NCBI GenBank assembly: GCA_937895305.1
Contig: CALAXS010000387.1
Coordinates: 1 to 16,947, forward strand
Reading direction: 5' to 3'
From: an uncultured bacterium
Lineage (GTDB): Bacteria > Hydrogenedentota > Hydrogenedentia > Hydrogenedentales > JAEUWI01
Length of the DNA stretch: 16,947 bases
Shown here: piece by piece, positions 6,157 to 13,557 of the stretch
Layout: every line of letters starts with the position of its first letter
Numbering within the stretch: position 1 is the stretch's first letter
Made by a program: the position numbers and the translations under genes
The notes under the pieces: model-generated
Told to the model about the DNA's origin: nothing
What the model saw: only the letters and a program-made list of their open reading frames with translations
The model's database searches: none

Positions 6157-9100
6157 TCATTTTCCATGAGGCCATAATAATCTTCGATGGTATTCATGAT
6201 GTCCGTGGGCGTGGCGAGTACCGGACTGATTTCACATCTACAGCGCTGTCGCAGTTTATCGACGGCAATGGTATCCAGTGGATTGGCCATGGCAACAACG
6301 ACGCGTCGTGAATTGGCCAGGATGGGAACACACACATGCCAGATGCAAAGCTCAGCATCAACGAGGTCGGCCGCTTTTTTCTCTATCATGGCTGCGCCCG
6401 GCGTGATATAGGGGAGGTCCAACTGGCAGGCAATCGCCTGGGCAATCATGTACTCATCTGCAAAGCCGAGGTCGATAAGTACCGAACCCAGTAACTTCTT
6501 GGGCGATCTTTTTTGTTCTTTCAGGGCCTGCTTCAGTTGCGTCTTGTCGATGATGCCAGACTGACACAGGATGTCACCGATGGCGTGATGACCATGGTCT
6601 TGCAGAATTTCGGAGACAACCATTTTATCCCGTTGAATGGTTGAACGGGATGCTGCGGCCTGACTGATGGGGTCATTGCCCACACCGGCAACACCCATGT
6701 TGATTCGACCCCGATCGGATTGTGCCTGGTCAAGCATGGACGACAAATGGTCCCGCTCCGCCACGGTTTTGGAGAGTTCATGGACGGCCTGGTGTGCTGC
6801 CTGTCGCTGTTCCACCACATCATTCTTTACCTTGACCAGTTCTTCTTCGGCTGTGTGCAAGGTACTTCGTATGGATTCAATGATGCTTTCTTTTTCGGCC
6901 AGTTCCTTGCGCTTGGCCCGGAGCTCTTCCTTGAGTTCAGCGAAGCCCTGTGCATCCTGGGCGCTGTCCTCCTGAATTCGTTCAAGGCTGTTGCGCAGGG
7001 CTTCCGCGTGCTCCACACTTTCCTGTTCGCGATGTTGCAGTGCGTTTAGAGAAGCTTGCACGGTCGCAGACTGATCGTTGAGGGCATCCACAGATTTGGC
7101 CTGTGTTTCCAGTTCCTCTTTCAACAGTTGAATAGTGTCACGGTTATCCTGAAGGGCTTGGGTCTGGGATGCTTCAACTGTGCGCGAGGAATCAAGCTCA
7201 CCACTGAGGGCCTTTTCCCGGTCCTGTGCTTCCACGAGGGCATCCTGAATGTCGGTAAATTTACTCTGTGCTGCACCGAGTTCTTCCTGCAATGCCTGGA
7301 TTTGTCGTTCCAGCGCACTCATGGAAGAGGTCTTCACATTCACTTCGCCGTGTGCGGATTGCAGGGCCTCTTCGAGTGCGGCAATGGATGCGGACTTGGC
7401 GAGGGTCTCTTCACGGAACGAACGCAGGGCCTCCCGTCGACTTTCAATATCCGCTTCAAGCTGGGTGATGCGCTCTTCTTTTTCCTGAAGGGCAGGCCCA
7501 TGATCTTCCACTTCTTTTTCCAGTTCGGCCAGAGCGTGCCGGGTTTCTACCAGCTGCTGTGTCAGTTCCTGATGGGTATGGTGTCGTTCTTCCAGATCGG
7601 TGTGGAGCGCTTCCTGTTCCTCCCGGACGCACTCATTCTGATGGCGCAGATCCCCGAGTTGTTGTTCAAGTTGTGTGCGTTGTTCCACGCTGTCTTCGTG
7701 CTGTTCTTCCAGTTGTGTGAGCGCGGTCTGCTTCGCTTCCAGGTCCTCTTCCCGTTGTTTCAATTGGGTATGGAGTGTTTCGATTTCTTCGCCGTAATTG
7801 GTTTTGACTTGTTCCAGATCAGCAACCTGCTCGTTCAGCGTATCCTTTTCCAAAGTGAGGGCGGTGCGCTCATCGCGGAGGGCATCCAGTTCAGAGTGCA
7901 ACGTAGCAGCTTGCTGCCGTGCCGTGTCCCGCTCCTCCGTAAGGTGTTCTGCTTTCTTGCCCAGTGCATTCCGTTCTTCTGTGGTCAGGTTACTCAGTTG
8001 CCGGATCTGTTCCAGTTCCTGCGCGTTGCTTGCGAGGACTTCTTCCTGTTCCGCGGTCCGGGTGGACTGCATCTGGAGCGCCCGTGTGGTTTCTTCCTTG
8101 GTGGCCAGAGCGGTTTCAAGATCGACCTGCAATGCATCCAGCTGGTTCTGAAGAACAGCATGATTTTCCTGTTCATGCCGGACTTCACTTTCCAGCGCAT
8201 CAACCATGCATTCAAGGGCAATGATGGCAGTGCCGGCAGCACTGTTCCCCTGAACGGATTGCTCATAACCACTACGCTGTGACCGGTTCTTCTCTTCCAG
8301 CGTGGCGAAGGCATCCCGGAGTGTGGCCAGTTCCTGCTTCAGGGATTCCGTCGTTTCCGTTTTTTGATTCAGGCCCTGTTGCAGCGCAGCCAATTCTTCT
8401 TCACGTTGGGTACAACGTAGTTCCAGTGCCTGAATCTGTTCATCCCGATGCACCAGTTCCTGATTGCGCTCGGTCACAAGCGCTGCATGGGCCTCCGCAG
8501 CATCACGAGCATGGCGCATGGCTTCGGTGGTTTCCGCGCGTTGCCCTTCCAGTAATTCGCTACGGTCCGCCAGCGACTTTTCCAGGGCTGCTATTTTTTC
8601 GGTGTACTCGGCTTCACGCGCATTACGGGTAGTTTGGAGCGTGTTGTGTTCTTCCGTTAACTCATCCAGCCGAGTCTGAAGTACATCAAGCTCGTCCTGG
8701 TCCTGCTTCCCGGTTTCGCGCAGCCGTACTTCAAGGGCCTCGTTCTGCTGACGTGCCACATCAAGCGCAGCCTGTCGTTCATCACGCGCAGCAATACTGG
8801 CCTCAAGTTCTTTTTGTGCCTGTGCCAGTGCTTCCTGATTATCTTCCGCAGCGGTCCGGGCCGTATCCCGCTCTTCCCGAACCTGTTTCAGGCTTACTTC
8901 GAGATCACCGGTTTGCGTTTTGAGCTGGGATGCCAGGTCGTCGCAACGTTGCTGGAGCTGGAGGATCTCGACTTCCCGTTCTTTCAGATTGTCCTTCCAG
9001 GTCTGCGCTAAATCACCCTGCTCGGTATTTGAAACTTCCGCTGCCGCCTGGAATTGGACGACTTGCCGTTCCAGCTCAGCCTGATCCCCTTCGGTTTGTT

Positions 9101-9968
9101 GGAGGATATTCCGCAGGTTGGTCAATTCACCCTGATCAGCTTCGTACTGGTTGTGAGCACGCTGAAGTTCCGTCTGGAGTCGCGTATTCTCCTGCTGCTC
9201 TGCTTCCAGAGATTCGCTGCTGACGGAGGCTTTGCTTTCCGAATCGGCCCGGGCAGTACGCACCGCTTCCAATTGCACCTGAAGTATATTGTGTTCTTCT
9301 TCCAGCGTGGCACGTTGGGTCCGGGCTGTATCCCTTTCCTGTTCCACAGCACGAAGCCGGTCTTCCAGTGATTGGACTTGTGTTTCCAGTTCAGCCTGCC
9401 GCGAATAAGCACGGGTGCCCTGGTCTTCCTGTGCCGAGTGCAAATCCCGGGAAAGCTGCTCCACGCGTTCCGACAGCCCGGTACAGTCCTGACGTACCTG
9501 ACTGAGTGCACGTTCCTTTTCCTGTACCTGCCGGGTAAGTTGTGCTATGTCGTCGGCGGCCTGGTCACGGGGAAGTATCTGAAGGAGTTGCTCGAAGCGT
9601 GCATTGGCATTGCCGATTTGCTGCGACAGTCCCTGTTGACCATAGTTCACCTTTTGGGTCCACTGGTCAATGGTCTGGATGAGGCGACTGACAATGCCCT
9701 GGACTTCACGGGAGAAATGTTCCGCCTGTGCACCCGGCGCTTCAGGCGGCATATTGCCTTGCTGCACAGCGGACAACGCGGCTTCTGCACGGGCCAGGGC
9801 TGTGGCGGTTTCACCACGGGACTCAATGACCCCCACCAGACGGGCCAGCTGATCGCGGGTGGTACTGATTTCAGTGGACAAACCCGCCTGGGCGGCACCG
9901 ACTTCTGCTTTCCAACGGTCTATGGTGCCATAGAGTCGTTCCAGAATTTCATCATGTGATTGGGCCAT
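6153..9968 (-). CDS. Giant coiled-coil protein with C-terminal MshEN (T2SSE_N) domain
   Basis: The product is 1271 residues. Residues 11-48 and 95-132 are two copies of one module (see separate entry). From about 134 to 1099 the sequence is a Glu/Gln/Leu/Ala-rich heptad coiled coil with only one proline that I can find (near 825), implying a very long rod. Residues about 1125-1268 match the MshEN domain found at the N-terminus of PilB/MshE/GspE ATPases: IGDILCQSGIIDKTQLKQAL, then LGSVLIDLGFADEYMIAQAI, then LPYI, and a second half with VVVAMANPLD. No ATPase follows, so the domain is stand-alone and C-terminal. MshEN of some ATPases binds cyclic di-GMP. No signal peptide or membrane segment is seen, so it is probably cytoplasmic. 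ATG start with AAGG upstream and a strong promoter at 10026-10054. The cellular role is unknown; polar organisation or motility scaffolding is conjecture. Confidence 0.9.
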   Translation of the reverse strand: MAQSHDEILERLYGTIDRWKAEVGAAQAGLSTEISTTRDQLARLVGVIESRGETATALARAEAALSAVQQGNMPPEAPGAQAEHFSREVQGIVSRLIQTIDQWTQKVNYGQQGLSQQIGNANARFEQLLQILPRDQAADDIAQLTRQVQEKERALSQVRQDCTGLSERVEQLSRDLHSAQEDQGTRAYSRQAELETQVQSLEDRLRAVEQERDTARTQRATLEEEHNILQVQLEAVRTARADSESKASVSSESLEAEQQENTRLQTELQRAHNQYEADQGELTNLRNILQQTEGDQAELERQVVQFQAAAEVSNTEQGDLAQTWKDNLKEREVEILQLQQRCDDLASQLKTQTGDLEVSLKQVREERDTARTAAEDNQEALAQAQKELEASIAARDERQAALDVARQQNEALEVRLRETGKQDQDELDVLQTRLDELTEEHNTLQTTRNAREAEYTEKIAALEKSLADRSELLEGQRAETTEAMRHARDAAEAHAALVTERNQELVHRDEQIQALELRCTQREEELAALQQGLNQKTETTESLKQELATLRDAFATLEEKNRSQRSGYEQSVQGNSAAGTAIIALECMVDALESEVRHEQENHAVLQNQLDALQVDLETALATKEETTRALQMQSTRTAEQEEVLASNAQELEQIRQLSNLTTEERNALGKKAEHLTEERDTARQQAATLHSELDALRDERTALTLEKDTLNEQVADLEQVKTNYGEEIETLHTQLKQREEDLEAKQTALTQLEEQHEDSVEQRTQLEQQLGDLRHQNECVREEQEALHTDLEERHHTHQELTQQLVETRHALAELEKEVEDHGPALQEKEERITQLEADIESRREALRSFREETLAKSASIAALEEALQSAHGEVNVKTSSMSALERQIQALQEELGAAQSKFTDIQDALVEAQDREKALSGELDSSRTVEASQTQALQDNRDTIQLLKEELETQAKSVDALNDQSATVQASLNALQHREQESVEHAEALRNSLERIQEDSAQDAQGFAELKEELRAKRKELAEKESIIESIRSTLHTAEEELVKVKNDVVEQRQAAHQAVHELSKTVAERDHLSSMLDQAQSDRGRINMGVAGVGNDPISQAAASRSTIQRDKMVVSEILQDHGHHAIGDILCQSGIIDKTQLKQALKEQKRSPKKLLGSVLIDLGFADEYMIAQAIACQLDLPYITPGAAMIEKKAADLVDAELCIWHVCVPILANSRRVVVAMANPLDTIAVDKLRQRCRCEISPVLATPTDIMNTIEDYYGLMEND
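9573..9938 (-). repeat. Ungapped internal duplication in the coiled-coil protein N-terminus
   Basis: Residues 11-48 and 95-132 align without gaps at an offset of 84 residues. Shared positions are R-L, T-I-D, W, V, Q, G-L-S and I, giving the pattern RLxxTIDxWxxxVxxxQxGLS. The copies are separated by an Ala/Gln-rich spacer with a Pro-Pro turn near residue 74. The pattern is seen directly in the translation. I do not recognise it as a named domain. Confidence 0.75.
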
Positions 9969-10025
9969 ATACTGCCTTGCCTAAGGATTTGTCTGTACTG
10001 TACATAGGGGAAATCTCGCCGAATC

Positions 10026-10054
10026 ATTATAGAGACGGACCCATAGGCCGTCAA
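10026..10054 (-). promoter_or_regulatory. Strong sigma70-type promoter for the coiled-coil gene
   Basis: On the minus strand TTGACG (10054-10049, 5/6) and TATAAT (10031-10026, 6/6) are spaced by 17 bases, the best promoter match in the window. Initiation near 10019 gives a leader of about 50 bases before the ATG at 9968. Confidence 0.7.
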
Positions 10055-10078
10055 TGCTCTTGAATTGAGGGAAACTAT

Positions 10079-10107
10079 TTCCCAGGCGGGCCTTCGCCTG
10101 ATACTAT
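10079..10107 (+). promoter_or_regulatory. Weak candidate promoter for the GT-C-like gene
   Basis: TTCCCA (10079-10084) and TACTAT (10102-10107) are spaced by 17 bases, with a TG one base upstream of the -10. Each hexamer matches at four of six positions. It lies 27 bases before the GTG start. A small hairpin, CAGGCG/CGCCTG, falls within the spacer. Confidence 0.3.
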
Positions 10108-10134
10108 GGACGGTGGCGTGAAGGAGAACGGAGC

Positions 10135-12339
10135 GTGAAGCTTCTACAGAACATAGGCCGGGGCGTCCGTCAGCATCGACGGGATTTACTCGTGCTGTTA
10201 GCACTCTTCATCGGGGGCGCGACCGTTGCTATGGTCTACCACTCTACCTGGGGTGCCAAGGCGCAGTTTTGGCAAGAGACGAGTTTTACACCGGGGATTA
10301 TGTGGCTGGCCGGGGAAGGCTGGCGCAATCCCATGGTGGAGGATGTGCCCGGACTGGAAGCCTTTCTCTATGGTGAGGTGGACACCTTCGATGTGCGTAC
10401 AGTGCCCGACGGGGTACGCTTTTTACCCGACGATCTTTCCGCTATGTCCTACGAGGAAATCAACGCCTATCATCCCGAGCCGGATTTCCCCGGCTTTATC
10501 GCCTGGCAGCGTTATCATAGCTATCTGGTTTATGCCGTGACCCTGTGCTGGCTCCTCTTTGGTGTTGCATGGACGTCGCTGGCACCGCTCTGCGGGGTGC
10601 TCTATGGCACAAGCTGCGCGGCACTCTACGGAATTTTCCGGCTGGGTATGGGGCGCTTCATGTCGACGCTGGGCGCGTTGATGATCCTCACCTCACCCAT
10701 GCACCTGCAAATGGTGCCACAGATCCGGGACTACGCCAAGGCACCGTTTATCCTCTTGGTGATATTCATACTGGGTTGGTTAATCAAGGAACCCCGGCGA
10801 CGTACCCATAGCCTGATAGCGACGGCAGCACTGGGCGCCATCATAGGAATAGGCGCAGGCTTTCGCATGGACCTGCTCATGACCCTACCTGCTGTGGTGG
10901 CTGTGCTGTTTCTTTTCCGTGCACCAAGCCAGGAATTACCACGAACAGCGCGACTGCGCATTGTATTCTTTGTGCGCTTTGGCGCATGGGGTACTGTCTT
11001 GCTTTTGGCCTTCATCGTGGTATTGGTCATCACAGGCTTCCCCATCCTTCAGGCCGGCATGGGGGAATCAGGCCATTTCGCCCATGTGGCTTTACTCGGA
11101 TTCCTGGAATATTGTGACGGGCGTCTGGGTGTTGCGAGTGACCTGTATAGCATGGGCGGCCCTTACTCGGATTACTATCTGACGGCCCTGGTGTCGGCGC
11201 ACATGGAGCAGAAGACGGGGGTCGGATTCCCTGTAGATCAGGTGTGGAGTCAAGCCTATCATGACGGGACCAAGGATCTCCTTTGGGACTATGTACGTAC
11301 CTTTCCCGCAGACATCCTGACACGGGCCTATGCTTCCGTCTTTCGCGTCGTGGATGAGCTACACATGAATCCACAACACCCCTATCCGCCCACCATAGAG
11401 AATGCATCCCTGCTGCGCTTTTTCGATTTTCATTCTGGCCTTCAAAATGCCATGCCCGGTGGCGGGCGTTACTACGTACTACTCGTATTTCTCATACTGC
11501 CCTGGAAAAATTTCCGTATGGCACTGGGTGCTTTTATTCTTTTCCTGTTCTTCTGTGGATATCCGGGCGTACAGTTCAACCTGCGCCATTACTTCTTCCT
11601 GGAATTCGTCTCCCTGTGGGCCACGTGCTTCCTGATTTTCTGGAGTGCCGCCACAGCGAAATCATATCTCACGGAACGCCAGATCTGGCAGGCGAAAACG
11701 CTGGGCATGGTGGTGCCGCGACTAAAGCGGTGTGTTCTGTTTGTGATGCTCGCAGCGATCCTGATCGTGCTTCCCTGGTGGCTCCTCATGGGCTATCAGG
11801 CAAATCAGGTGGATAGGCGACTGGAAAAAATGCTGGGGGTACCCTGGTGGAACTCGCTCCATTATGAGTCGGAGCAAGTGGAAGCACAGGTGGAAATGAT
11901 GGAGGAGAATGGCTTTGTGTTTCTTTATAATGCCGTCGGGGAAGACGGGCACATCGTGCCAGCAAAGACCTTGTGGGTTTCGGACAACCCTTCAACACAG
12001 CAGCGGTCCCGTTTCGTTATCTTGGGATTTGAAGGCCTGATGGAAGATACACCCTTAACGGTAAATTATTCTGCAACGGACCGGCCCGAACATTTTGATT
12101 TCAGCCACACCGTTACCGTACCTGCCTGTCCGGACGAAGAGACGCGTAGTCTGGTCGCCCTGCCATTATTTCAAAGCGACAAGACCCGGTTTCAGGACTT
12201 TAGTTTGCCGGAGGAACAGGTCCATGCCTACAAATGGATGCTCATGGCAACGGAGGCTAACACCATGCCTCGGTGGTTATGGTGGACCATCGGACCAGAA
12301 GGCAACCAAACCCATCGGCACCAGCACTTCACTCGATAA
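10135..12339 (+). CDS. Polytopic membrane protein, probable GT-C-type glycosyltransferase
   Basis: This 734-residue protein has a basic N-terminus and a first membrane segment at about 18-36. A long acidic external loop (about 40-125, with DVPGLEAFLYGEVDTFDV) follows, then a cluster of hydrophobic segments between about 129 and 300. There are further segments around 445-520 and a last one near 545-562. Residues 563-734 are soluble and probably periplasmic. The layout (acidic first loop, 10-13 membrane helices, C-terminal periplasmic domain) is that of GT-C glycosyltransferases, but I see no family-specific signature. A membrane protein of unknown function is the safe alternative. I chose the GTG start because AAGGAG precedes it and the hydrophobic segment begins soon after. 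It is divergent from the coiled-coil gene, and its 3' end faces the FKBP terminator. Confidence 0.7.
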   Translation: MKLLQNIGRGVRQHRRDLLVLLALFIGGATVAMVYHSTWGAKAQFWQETSFTPGIMWLAGEGWRNPMVEDVPGLEAFLYGEVDTFDVRTVPDGVRFLPDDLSAMSYEEINAYHPEPDFPGFIAWQRYHSYLVYAVTLCWLLFGVAWTSLAPLCGVLYGTSCAALYGIFRLGMGRFMSTLGALMILTSPMHLQMVPQIRDYAKAPFILLVIFILGWLIKEPRRRTHSLIATAALGAIIGIGAGFRMDLLMTLPAVVAVLFLFRAPSQELPRTARLRIVFFVRFGAWGTVLLLAFIVVLVITGFPILQAGMGESGHFAHVALLGFLEYCDGRLGVASDLYSMGGPYSDYYLTALVSAHMEQKTGVGFPVDQVWSQAYHDGTKDLLWDYVRTFPADILTRAYASVFRVVDELHMNPQHPYPPTIENASLLRFFDFHSGLQNAMPGGGRYYVLLVFLILPWKNFRMALGAFILFLFFCGYPGVQFNLRHYFFLEFVSLWATCFLIFWSAATAKSYLTERQIWQAKTLGMVVPRLKRCVLFVMLAAILIVLPWWLLMGYQANQVDRRLEKMLGVPWWNSLHYESEQVEAQVEMMEENGFVFLYNAVGEDGHIVPAKTLWVSDNPSTQQRSRFVILGFEGLMEDTPLTVNYSATDRPEHFDFSHTVTVPACPDEETRSLVALPLFQSDKTRFQDFSLPEEQVHAYKWMLMATEANTMPRWLWWTIGPEGNQTHRHQHFTR

Positions 12340-12341
12340 GC

Positions 12342-12376
12342 AAAAAAAATCGCCACCTGCACAATGCAGATGGCGA
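12342..12376 (-). terminator. Rho-independent terminator of the FKBP gene
   Basis: On the minus strand a 12-bp stem (TCGCCATCTGCA pairing with TGCAGGTGGCGA) encloses a 3-base loop. The stem contains one U-G wobble and is followed directly by eight Ts (plus-strand A-run 12342-12349). The wobble pairs only in the minus-strand transcript and no T-run follows on the plus strand. It therefore terminates the FKBP message, starting 23 bases after its stop. Confidence 0.9.
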
Positions 12377-12399
12377 CATGAATACATTAATTCAGAAAA

Positions 12400-13134
12400 T
12401 TACAGGGAACCCAGGGGTGCTGCGGGTGCTGCCATGATATCCAGAAGTTCCACCGTAAAGTGGAGGACGGAATTCGGGGGAATGCCACGATTGCCACCTT
12501 CACCATAGGCGATGTCGGAGGGGATCCAGAGTTCAAACTTGTCACCCACTTTCATGAGCTGAAGCGCTTCGGTCCAACCCTTGATTACCTGACCCACACC
12601 AAATTCGGCAGGCTCACCACGTTCAACAGAGCTATCGAAAACCTCACCATCAATAAAGGTGCCTGTGTAATGTACCTTGACCCGGTCACTGGCGGCTGGG
12701 CTCTTGTCGCCTGTACCTGTAGTGACTACTTTATAGAGGAGGCCACTTTCCGTCTTCTTTACGCCATCTTCTTTTTCCTTGTCAGCCAGAAAAGCTACAC
12801 CTTCAGCGCGGGCTTCTGCACCAGCGGCCTGGGCCTTTTCCTGCTGCGCCATCTGGAATTTCATCATGGCGGCCTGGGCGTCCTCCATGGTCAATGCAGG
12901 TGTCTTGTCGCCCAGCATATCGCTGATAGCAGCACTGAAAGCTGGTATGTCCAAATCAATCTCGCCTTGCTTCATCTGGGTGCCAATTTGCATTCCTATG
13001 GCATAGCTCACTTTTTCCTGGTCGGTTTCCACTTTGGCAGTACTCTTTTCTTTCTCTTTGTTGTCTTCAGCTACAGCATAGGGCATGGCCAACAGCAAGG
13101 TCAGGCTCAGTGCCCAAAGGGTGAATCGTTTCAT
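12400..13134 (-). CDS. Periplasmic FKBP-type peptidyl-prolyl isomerase (Mip/FkpA-like)
   Basis: This enzyme speeds cis-trans isomerisation of X-Pro bonds and often acts as a periplasmic chaperone. Residues 1-22 form a Sec signal peptide, with likely cleavage after A-V-A, just before EDN. Residues 36-135 are the helical FKBP_N dimerisation region, opening VSYAIGMQIGTQMKQ. Residues 145-234 are the FKBP domain with VHYTGTFIDGEVFDSS, GQVIKGWTEAL, PSDIAYGEGG and IPPNSVLHFTVELL. Active-site aromatics and contacts Tyr156, Phe166, Asp167, Trp187, Tyr210 and Phe226 are all present, so activity is expected. At 244 residues it is normal for Mip/FkpA. ATG start with AAAGGA upstream; a strong terminator follows. 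It stands alone as a transcription unit. Confidence 0.95.
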   Translation of the reverse strand: MKRFTLWALSLTLLLAMPYAVAEDNKEKEKSTAKVETDQEKVSYAIGMQIGTQMKQGEIDLDIPAFSAAISDMLGDKTPALTMEDAQAAMMKFQMAQQEKAQAAGAEARAEGVAFLADKEKEDGVKKTESGLLYKVVTTGTGDKSPAASDRVKVHYTGTFIDGEVFDSSVERGEPAEFGVGQVIKGWTEALQLMKVGDKFELWIPSDIAYGEGGNRGIPPNSVLHFTVELLDIMAAPAAPLGSL

Positions 13135-13156
13135 GTGGTTTTGTTCCTTTGGGTGG

Positions 13157-13178
13157 GCGCATGATCTTCATTATGCGC
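13157..13178 (-). promoter_or_regulatory. Inverted repeat in the FKBP leader
   Basis: GCGCAT (13157-13162) and ATGCGC (13173-13178) are perfect complements separated by ten bases, 23 bases before the FKBP ATG. It could be an operator or a leader hairpin next to the Shine-Dalgarno. The rest of 13179-13290 shows no gene and no convincing promoter hexamers. Confidence 0.25.
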
Positions 13179-13290
13179 GACAATGCACTCCCTGAGGGGG
13201 AGCGCGAAAGAGAATAGGGTACCTGTTGCCCACGACTAAACGCAAGATTCCATCGTAATGCGAAATATGCGAGAGGAATGAGTCGCGAGA

Positions 13291-13343
13291 AATAAAACAA
13301 GGCCACCGCCTACAGTTTATGGTGGAGGGCTTTAGGCGGTGGC
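13291..13343 (-). terminator. Hairpin terminator of the 29-codon gene
   Basis: GCCACCGCCTA (13302-13312) pairs perfectly with TAGGCGGTGGC (13333-13343), an 11-bp GC-rich stem with a 20-base loop. On the minus strand it is followed by CTTGTTTTATTTC, a T-rich tail. On the plus strand no T-run follows. It lies about 50 bases after the stop of the small minus-strand gene and closes that transcript. The long loop makes it slightly atypical. Confidence 0.7.
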
Positions 13344-13394
13344 GACTACCACACGCAGAGGGTTAGTCTGCTGCGGGAAGTGATGTAATGTTGA

Positions 13395-13484
13395 TTAGAG
13401 TTCCAGGCCGAAAAAGCTCAATAGCTGATTCAATATAGACATCAGGAATTCAAATATCTGGTTAAAAATTTCTTCGAATGGCAT
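13395..13484 (-). CDS. Small gene encoding a 29-residue acidic hydrophobic peptide
   Basis: A 29-codon frame starts with ATG at 13484, eight bases after a near-ideal Shine-Dalgarno (AAGAAGGAG), and ends in TAA. The peptide begins MPFEEIFNQ and ends LSFFGLEL. It has six Phe, six Leu, three Ile and four Glu, with no Lys or Arg, so its net charge is about -4. Residues 6-13 (IFNQIFEF) and 17-24 (ILNQLLSF) form a repeat with 11-residue spacing, as in amphipathic membrane-surface helices. There is no room for a cleavable signal peptide. A hairpin terminator lies about 50 bases downstream and a palindrome about 60 bases upstream, so it looks like a complete monocistronic unit. I do not recognise the family. 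A membrane-associated regulator or a surfactant-like peptide is possible. It lacks the basic residues usual in type I toxins. Confidence 0.7.
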   Translation of the reverse strand: MPFEEIFNQIFEFLMSILNQLLSFFGLEL

Positions 13485-13543
13485 TTCTACTACTCCTTCT
13501 TTAAACGGTAAACAGTTTGTAATTCATTTTTTTGTTTTCAACT

Positions 13544-13557
13544 AATGTGGCCACATT
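13544..13557. promoter_or_regulatory. Perfect 14-bp palindrome upstream of the small peptide gene
   Basis: AATGTGGCCACATT is a perfect 14-bp palindrome 60 bases upstream of the 29-codon gene in AT-rich DNA. Position and symmetry suit an operator of that gene. No canonical promoter is clear. An A-rich tract lies further upstream on the minus strand (13604-13626), reminiscent of an UP element. It is not a CRP site, because the two TGTG halves have no 6-base spacer. Confidence 0.45.

Noticed and set aside
7056..8282. 408-codon plus-strand open frame
   Set aside because: It lies wholly antisense to the coiled-coil gene. Its Phe/Leu/Cys-rich translation mirrors the Glu/Gln-rich codons of the other strand, and it has no domain or convincing start.
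12460..13164. 234-codon plus-strand open frame
   Set aside because: Antisense to the FKBP gene, which has a signal peptide, intact active site and terminator.
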